DNA of 21,840 bases from Rhizophagus sp. LPA8_4_AMF (Eukaryota; Glomeromycota; Glomeromycetes; Glomerales; Glomeraceae), in the NCBI GenBank assembly GCA_021464525.1, contig JADRCO010001165.1, positions 1-21,840 of the forward strand. The letters run 5' to 3'. The notes under the pieces are model-generated. The model was given only the letters and a program-made list of their open reading frames with translations, was not told the origin of the DNA and ran no database searches. Both the position numbers and the translations under genes were made by a program. Of this stretch, positions 15,671 to 21,840 are shown one piece after another. Numbering within the stretch: the stretch's first letter is position 1; every line of letters starts with the position of its first letter.

Positions 15671-17100
15671 TGTACAATTTTATATAGTAGTGTATCGAAA
15701 AACTTTTATCAGCTTCAACAAAAGATCCATAAATTATGAAATTGTCTGAAGAGACAGTAAAGGATATCATGAATTAGGAATTATTGGAAAAGGATTAATG
15801 TTAAATCAAGAATTTAAATCATGGAGATATAATCGACATTTTTTTACACAAGCTATTTTATCACCAACATTTGTTCATGAAGCTACTTATTGGACATATA
15901 AAAAGGAAACTTATTGGGATAAATTATATCTTAAAGGAGATAATAAAAAAGTACTAGATTTCTCTTTGTGGCCTAATCAATTTACAAATGATATGATTAT
16001 TGCTTTATTAACTGGTGAAAGATCTTATACAATGGCAGGTTATTTTAATGAACTTAGTGATAGTGATAAAACTGAACGTCCATCTGCATTAATTGATGAA
16101 ACTGTAAAATTTGTTCATGCAATTCGTAAACATATTTTGGGATTTTTAATGTTTCAAATAATATCTCCTTTTTTACGTCACTACTTTCCATATTTTAAGA
16201 ATAAATCAGATGAAATGAAAGAAAATTTGAAATATTTGAATCAAAGATTTGATTCAATTATTAAGAAACGTAGACAAGAAATTGAAAATACACCATTAGA
16301 TAAACCTTTGTCAAATGATATGTTGACATTGGTAATTATTGCGAATACACCACATGATGTTAATTATGATAATAATGTTATTGATAAAGCTATGAGACCT
16401 ATGACTGATATTGAAATTCGTTGTATTATATTGGATGGATCAATTGCTGGAACTGATACAGTGAGTAAAATTCTTTCTTTTTATCATATTTAAATTTGGA
16501 TATTATTTTTAACGAACGGTTTATTTTTATTTTCATTGGACTGCGAATACAATTTCATACATTATTTATTATCTTACAGATAATCCAGATGTTAAAAAGA
16601 AAATGTTGGATGAATCTTCCAGGGGGATAAAACACGTCCAATTACCGAAAGTGATTTACATAATTTAAAATACTGTGAAGCTATTGTACTATTGTAAAGG
16701 AAGTATCTCGCATCTTCTCAGTTGTAAATTCGCTTCCAAAATGTCTTGAAAGACCTGAAGAAATAGCAGGTTATCAATGGCCAGCTAATACACATATTCG
16801 AATTAATATTGATGCTATTCATCATAATAGTGAATATTGGGAGGAGCCAGATAAATTTAATCCTGATAGATGGTTGGATGAAGGTTTTGAATAAAAGAAA
16901 AATTCATTTATTTCATTTGGTAGTGGATTAAGAGACTGCCCGGAAAGAAAGTTGGCAATTATTGAATTAATTTGTTTAATGGCTTTATTATATAGGAAGT
17001 TTGAAATTGATTGGCAAATAAGGAAGCTCCTATAAAAATCGTATCCTCTGCTATAACTGCTTGCACTGAATTATTAGTAGAAATTAGAGCAAGAAATTAA
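15671..17100 (+). pseudogene. Cytochrome P450 pseudogene
   Basis: The ancestral enzyme would be a microsomal heme monooxygenase. An exon at 15758-16460, open from a CAG acceptor at 15755-15757, encodes ~234 residues: LGIIGKGLM, FKSWRYNRHFFTQAILSP and the I-helix GSIAGTDT. A GTGAGT donor follows at 16461. The next exon (from 16540) gives TANTISYIIYYLTDNPDVKK, the K-helix ExxR as KEVSR, FNPDRW, and the heme loop FGSGLRDCPERK. It ends EIRARN at 17100. Lesions: the membrane anchor and first ~110 residues are missing (a relic YSSVSKNFY lies near 15686); the intron acceptor is GG instead of AG (16538-16539); a frame-changing deletion lies at ~16615; CTATTGTA is duplicated in tandem (16681-16696); TAA at 16892-16894; Gly of CPG became Glu (16943-16945); one base is lost near 17017. 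The neighbours are repeats, not a pathway. Confidence 0.9.
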
Positions 17101-18440
17101 AATTTTCATTTTAATAGGTGACTATATTATTTTTGTTATTTTTTTTTCACACATATAAATATGTATATTTTTGATTTTTGATTTCTCCGGGAAATAATAT
17201 AAATCACGTTTTAAAAAAAACTAAAATGTTACTGTGTATAATAAATATATTACGTTGCTATATTTCCTCGTGTAAGGACTGTTCGTAATTTGCTAATATG
17301 CTGCAATAAAGTTTTAGCCTATTGATTGCGCGTTTCTAATTAACTATGTATAGTGTAACTAAGTTTGAAAGTTAATTCTTTGTTGAAATTTGACTGCTGG
17401 TTCGTTAAATCCACCTGACACTATGACGAGGCAAACAAATTCTGGCAAAGTTTTCAGAATATGTATTCAAGATAATCATCAGGGTTATTCGTAACTAATA
17501 ATATAATATATTATTTCTTTGACAATAGCTCGTCCTTAACGGTCGATTAATTATGAAAATTATAAAATATATTTATAATCAATAATTTTACATTATAATA
17601 ACTACTAAATTTACGTCAGAGCCATGATCATTGGTTAACAGTTTTCAGAATAACGTCCTACAAATGATATATATTATAAAACTTATTATATCATTGATTA
17701 TATTATCTTGTTTTTTCGTTTAAAATTGACAATAATTTATATTCCCTATAATTAAATTTTTGAATTGCTTTTATATGTCAAAAACAAATAAATAATCGCT
17801 TTCTTTAAGTTACGTCTCAAGTATTTTGGAATTAAAGTTTTATAATAAATTGTTTTATTATTTCAGTAAATTACTAACAGCTATAATCAACAATCATGAT
17901 ACGAATCTAATGATCAAATCATTTTAGCGAGTTCATTAATCAAATTTGGAGACATGCTACACGTTACACAATTCAAATGGGTAATCTAATTATCACCCAA
18001 ATTTTTTAATTATATAGATTTAATATAAATGTGAATTTCAATTTACTGACGATAAGCTTATCTAATCTGATGATCAAAAAGACCATTTTAGAATGACAAA
18101 TCCAAAAAAAAATATATATATATACCTTTCATTCAAACAATTAAATAATAAATATGTATTACTAAGCACTTCACTTTTATAAAGTTATGTCTTACGGCTT
18201 GAAATGATGAAATTAAGCTAATTTATATTGCATAATAAAGTGCCTGATGTTTTAAACCTTTTTTCAAAACGTTTTAAAACACTGGGATTGGTTTAAAACA
18301 TGCTTTTTACCATTCTTATTTACAACCTATGGTATTGCACTCATATGCGATTTATCGTAATAGAAATTGGGTTTGATCATATTTAATCTAGTAAAAATTT
18401 TAATTTTATTTCTTTACACATCAACGAAATTAATTATTAT
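17101..18440. other. Non-coding AT-rich stretch
   Basis: No gene, RNA or clear repeat recognised. A short palindrome TGGGTAATCTAATTATCACCCA lies at about 17978-17999. Confidence 0.5.
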
Positions 18441-18454
18441 TATTATTTAAAAAT

Positions 18455-18760
18455 TTAATTTTGGTTTGAACCGAAAAAAACTAAAAAAAAAATTAAATTT
18501 TTCAGCTTGAACCGAAAAAATTGGAAAAAGAAACTGTTAAAAATTTTTTGATTTTGAATAAAAAAAGATCGAAAATAAGAAAAACTCTTTTCGGTATTGA
18601 AAAAAAAAACAAAAAAAAAATTTTTTTCGGTATTACTGAAAAAAAAAACTAAAAAATTTGTTCGGTATTGAAAGAAAAAAAAAAAATTTATTAAAAAAAA
18701 GTTTTCCAGTATTAAAAAGAAAGACGAAAATAAAAAAAAACTAATCATTTATTATTTCGA
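18455..18760. repeat. A-rich imperfect repeat with TTCGGTATTGAA words
   Basis: Long A runs alternate with TTTTTCGGTATT(G/A)-type words (about 18590, 18626, 18660) and with GAACCGAAAAAA (18469, 18510). The minus-strand Phe-rich frame of 97 codons is a consequence of the poly-A/T composition. Confidence 0.65.
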
Positions 18761-18823
18761 ATTGAAATTAAAACTTTTTTTCATTAATTAGTAAGACCAC
18801 GATAGCAAACCAAATTATTTTAA

Positions 18824-19513
18824 ACACGGAATAGATCAAGGCGCAGAGACGAAATATTGGAGCTTCTCAAGTCCTGGGGTAGAGTTTTAGAAATATCGGT
18901 TAAGGCCCAATATAAATATTGGTCTATCAGGACAAGAATGATCTTAACACCAAAAGCTGACTCGGAGCTCGTAATGCGCACTTGGGGTCGCTCTCTTGGT
19001 CCTCGTTGGGTTCGCTGGTTTCCAGGTCATTGGAAACTCAAGGAACGTAAAGAAAGAGAACGTTTCCAAGCAAAATGTGTATTCCCGGATAATTTTGATC
19101 CTTTACAGAATATATGTAGATGGCCGCTCTTTCAAAGACTTTGTCCCGGTTTCCAAGGAAAAACATCTTACAGATAATTGACTTAACGGACAACATATAG
19201 ACATATTTTATTTTGAGTCACAAAAAGATCCCAGAATTCCTAGAAATCAAGCATCCATTTAAAATGACCGTGTCCTCCACTCCTGCTAAACCCCCTCATA
19301 AAAAGTCTGATAAAAAAGACAAAGAAAAATCTCAATTCCGACTACAGCAAAGGTGCTTCTGGAAACAAAAGTACTTCGAAAAAAGACCAAAGACGTGCTA
19401 AAGCCAGAAGTGATCAGAGGGATCACTGGAGGGATCACTGGACCAAAGTTGGTAAATTTTCCGCGCCCTGGAAATCCTCGACTAAAAATGGATGGGATTC
19501 AAACCTAAATTAA
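18824..19513 (+). pseudogene. LINE ORF1 remnant (Glomeromycotina retroelement type)
   Basis: The open frame enters from 18824 without an ATG. It reads LELLKSWGRVLEISVKAQYK, RMILTPKADSELVMRTWGRS, LGPRWVRWFPGHWKLKERKE, RERFQAKCVFPDNFDPL, and stops at 19175-19177. The frame then shifts: a Lys/Pro/Ser-rich piece (KPPHKKSDKKDKEK, ~19285-19330), then back to the first frame with DYSKGASGNKSTSKKDQRRA and a C-terminus SSTKNGWDSNLN at 19513. From memory, ORF1 proteins of Rhizophagus LINEs have this WVRWFPG…LKERKERERFQA region after an RRM-like segment, then a basic Ser/Lys tail. It would bind element RNA. Two frameshifts, at least one stop and the missing 5' end make it dead. A 12-bp unit GGGATCACTGGA is tandemly duplicated in frame at 19419-19442. 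Confidence 0.65.
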
Positions 19514-19795
19514 CAAAATAATAATTCGAATAGAGCTATATAAATCGGCTAACCGGATTTACTTTTTTATAGAATCACCGGCGTATGTTGGGTGTTGTTT
19601 TTTTAGGAGCAGTTGGTGTTTATGAACTGGTGTTGTATTGAATTCATTTTTTTTTTCTCTTTTTTCTTTTGTTAATTAGCAGGGCTTTGCCTACTGCTTT
19701 CCCTTTTCTTTTTTTAATTTTCCCCAGTGCATTTTATCATCGCTTCTTGGCAGATCTGTCACTTTTTGGGTGATTGGCTATGGATTGAATATTAT
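19514..19795 (+). mobile_element. Inter-ORF region of the same LINE, ORF2 missing
   Basis: T-rich, GT-rich sequence with a small hairpin AGCAGGGCTTTGCCTACTGCT (about 19678) follows the ORF1 stop. The style changes to ordinary AT-rich DNA at about 19795 before any ORF2 start or endonuclease motif, so the copy is 3'-truncated or deleted. The exact edge is a guess from composition. Confidence 0.4.
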
Positions 19796-21300
19796 GAAAC
19801 GATTATTGATTAATCATTTATTATTAGATTTGTTTATACGCAACTGATATGATCTATAATTTAACTATGGTATACTGTGTAGGGTTGTCACTACTTAACA
19901 ACAAATTATAATTATTATCAACTCCTCAAATGAATAAAATAATATGAGATTGCAGCAGTAACAATAATTTTTTTTGATTTTTATAAATAAAGCATCAATT
20001 TGTAAAATCCACTTTGTATTCTATTCCATCTTCATATAAATTGTTACATATTATTAAAATTGAAACCAATCTAAGTTAATAAACATTCAAACCTAGAGTA
20101 TAGTAAGTGCTTTTTACTCTATTAAATGTAAAAGTTTTATAGCTAATAAACCATTTATTATCATTACAAATGATAGATGTGCTATAAGTACTATATATAA
20201 AATATAATTTCAAAATAATCATAAAAACAATAATTTCTTTAAAAAACTTTTTGTAATAAAAGACATAACAAATATATTAGACGAATTTTTTAAACTTCTG
20301 ATACTATATTCTTATTATTCTGCTTTAAAAATAAGTTATTTGTTTAAGTCAATTAAACAGGTAAATATGTGTAAAAATAGGAAAATTTTCTTATCAAATA
20401 TAAACGACTAGAAATTACGACAATTATGGCAAATTAAAATTAAATTTCTTATTAACTTAATTACAACTATTTGCTATAAAATTGACCAATTAGTTAATAT
20501 CTTATGTCAACTTATAATAATTTTACTTTATAAAAAAATTAGTAATAAAAAGAAATTTGAAATTTCATAAACTGTAATAAATTGTCATTTTCAGTAGAAT
20601 CCGAAATGACATGTATCCTGTTCATAAATGGTCAATAATCAAATTGTCAACATTTCTGAAAAAGTTAATGAATATCTCTAATGAAAATAATGAACATGAA
20701 ACCATCGATATATTGTTGATTAGGATCGAATTACTTATTATCATCTTATATACTTTTTTTACTTTATGCTTTTCAATTATATTTACATTTTAGTATCTTT
20801 TTTTGTCGATTCAACTTTATTATTCCGATTCTTTTATTTTGTTCGTTTTTGATTTCATTCATTTGATTTGTTTCATTTTTTGATCTTTATTTAATTTAAT
20901 AATCCTTTCATTTGTGTTTTCGTTCAGTTTTTCCATTAGTTTTTAAGATAATTTGCAATCAAAAATGTTTCAAGTGATTTAATATAATTTAGCATTTTAT
21001 AATTCAATATTTAAAATCTTTAAAGACATTTTTTGTGAAAATTTCAAACAAAAACTTATTAAATTTATTCTATAAGTGCATAATTTAATTTGAATTACAT
21101 TCATGTAGATGTTTTGCATCAAAAATAAAGTATATTCTGGGTAGTTAAAGATGCATAAATGAACAGCCAATAGATAACCAAATTTTTTGATTTATATTTA
21201 TTTAACCAAAATATTACATACAAAACCATAAATAATAACTAGTATAAAGAATATTTTAATAATGTAATTTAACTAAACTAATTCTTATTAAAAAAAAAAA
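19796..21300. other. Non-coding AT-rich stretch 3' of the kinase gene
   Basis: No gene recognised. A 60-codon ATG frame at 20611-20793 has a hydrophobic C-terminal half but no family signature. No terminator or polyadenylation site can be assigned with confidence. Confidence 0.45.
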
Positions 21301-21307
21301 GAAAAAA

Positions 21308-21840
21308 TCATTCAATATTATATTCTTCATCTTGATTAATTTCGTTAAAATCTATAAATAAATAAATTAATAAGTATTTACAAAATAAAGAGAGAACTAA
21401 AGAATTATTTCTTACCTGATTCGTCTAATTGACAATCAAAACATTCTGAATCTGTAAATTAATTAACAATATTAAAACAACACAAACATTTATAAATTAT
21501 ATCGTCTAATAACAGAAATAATTACTCACTTAATGTTGGTAGAATAGCATCTATTAAAAATAAACTGTAATCAGCAACATAAATAAAATGCAATTATTAT
21601 AAAGGTAAATTAAGTTAAATTACCTGAATTTACTGGTTCCGGAAGATTTTTGAAATTTAAAAGTCTACTAGTATAGATTGCTTGTGGATGTGTTTGAATG
21701 TTGTTAGATCTTTTCCACTTGTTCTGTTTAATTTGATTTTATCATCATATTCGTCATAGTTGCACCTAAACAATTCACTTAATGCTTGATATAATTCTTT
21801 AGCAGTTGGTCTATTTTCTGCTTTAGCATCCCAACATTTA
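21308..21840 (-). CDS. Protein kinase C-terminus (partial; four exons)
   Basis: The gene enters from the right edge on the minus strand. The first visible exon (21840-21624) opens with CWDAKAENRPTAKELYQALS, the end of a protein kinase catalytic domain (last helices, with the conserved Arg in RPTA). The ATP-binding and catalytic loops lie outside the window. Then comes HPQAIYTSRLLNFKNLPEP, a tail that I recall as typical of the expanded Rhizophagus kinase family. Introns are 21623-21551 (73 bp), 21529-21452 (78 bp) and 21415-21352 (64 bp), with GT…AG ends (GTAATT, GTGAGT, GTAAGA). Exons 21550-21530 (21 nt), 21451-21416 (36 nt) and 21351-21308 encode the tail ILPTLNSECFDCQLDES, then NQDEEYNIE. 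All three junctions are phase 1 and each completes an Asp or Asn codon. Within the first exon the frame shifts once near 21737-21740, at a T run on the plus strand. Confidence 0.8.

Noticed and set aside
18455..18748. 97-codon Phe-rich minus-strand frame, looking like a membrane protein
   Set aside because: Low-complexity A/T composition, no real hydrophobic pattern beyond poly-T codons.
20611..20793. 60-codon ATG frame with hydrophobic C-terminus
   Set aside because: The hydrophobic half is a T-rich stretch; no homology recognised.
1..21840. tRNA, rRNA, CRISPR or riboswitch
   Set aside because: No cloverleaf with a GTTCGAATCC-type T-loop, rRNA core or regular repeat-spacer array was seen by eye; a covariance-model scan was not possible.

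Overview
The window looks like nuclear DNA of an arbuscular mycorrhizal fungus (Glomeromycotina, Rhizophagus-like). It is very AT-rich, full of A/T homopolymers and simple repeats, and gene-poor. Its recognisable genes are of kinds that are expanded in those fungi: an HMG-box gene, a microsomal-type cytochrome P450 and a protein kinase with short introns, set among LINE-type retroelement remnants. The assignment rests on family content and base composition; no ribosomal or mitochondrial marker is present.

Layout. 1-1200: a broken fragment of a large protein (minus strand) and a decayed coding-like stretch split by a 162-bp inverted-repeat element with an 8-bp target-site duplication. 1675-2273: a tandem repeat, then a 124-residue HMG-box gene (minus strand). 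2283-5670: mostly non-coding, with two small terminal-inverted-repeat elements (3518-3660 and 4957-5128), a pyrimidine tract and a GC-richer island. 5671-11482: a cluster of retroelements. It holds a minus-strand 3' end, then a plus-strand element with an intact 642-codon ORF of unknown family, then a 5'-truncated LINE with a dead RNase H domain and 13-bp target-site duplications. 11483-15000: AT-rich non-coding DNA with a heptamer minisatellite. 15001-15564: a foldback-type element built of ~16-bp sub-repeats. 15671-17100: a cytochrome P450 pseudogene with at least six lesions. 18455-19790: an A-rich repeat, then a LINE ORF1 remnant. 21308-21840: the 3' end of a protein kinase gene (minus strand) with three small phase-1 introns; the gene continues beyond the window.

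The only intact or nearly intact protein-coding units are the HMG-box gene, the 642-codon ORF and the kinase 3' end. The rest is decayed genes and mobile DNA. No operon-like or pathway-level cooperation can be read from the window.

The most unusual structure is 5671-9103. Two element 3' ends face outward (head-to-head) and share inverted homology of ~85 bp or more. Each ends in an A-rich tail, and between them lies an intact, GC-richer 642-codon ORF with no reverse transcriptase. This fits an ORF1-only ('half-LINE') element inserted into, or paired with, a related element, but the protein family is unrecognised. No tRNA, rRNA or CRISPR array was found by eye.
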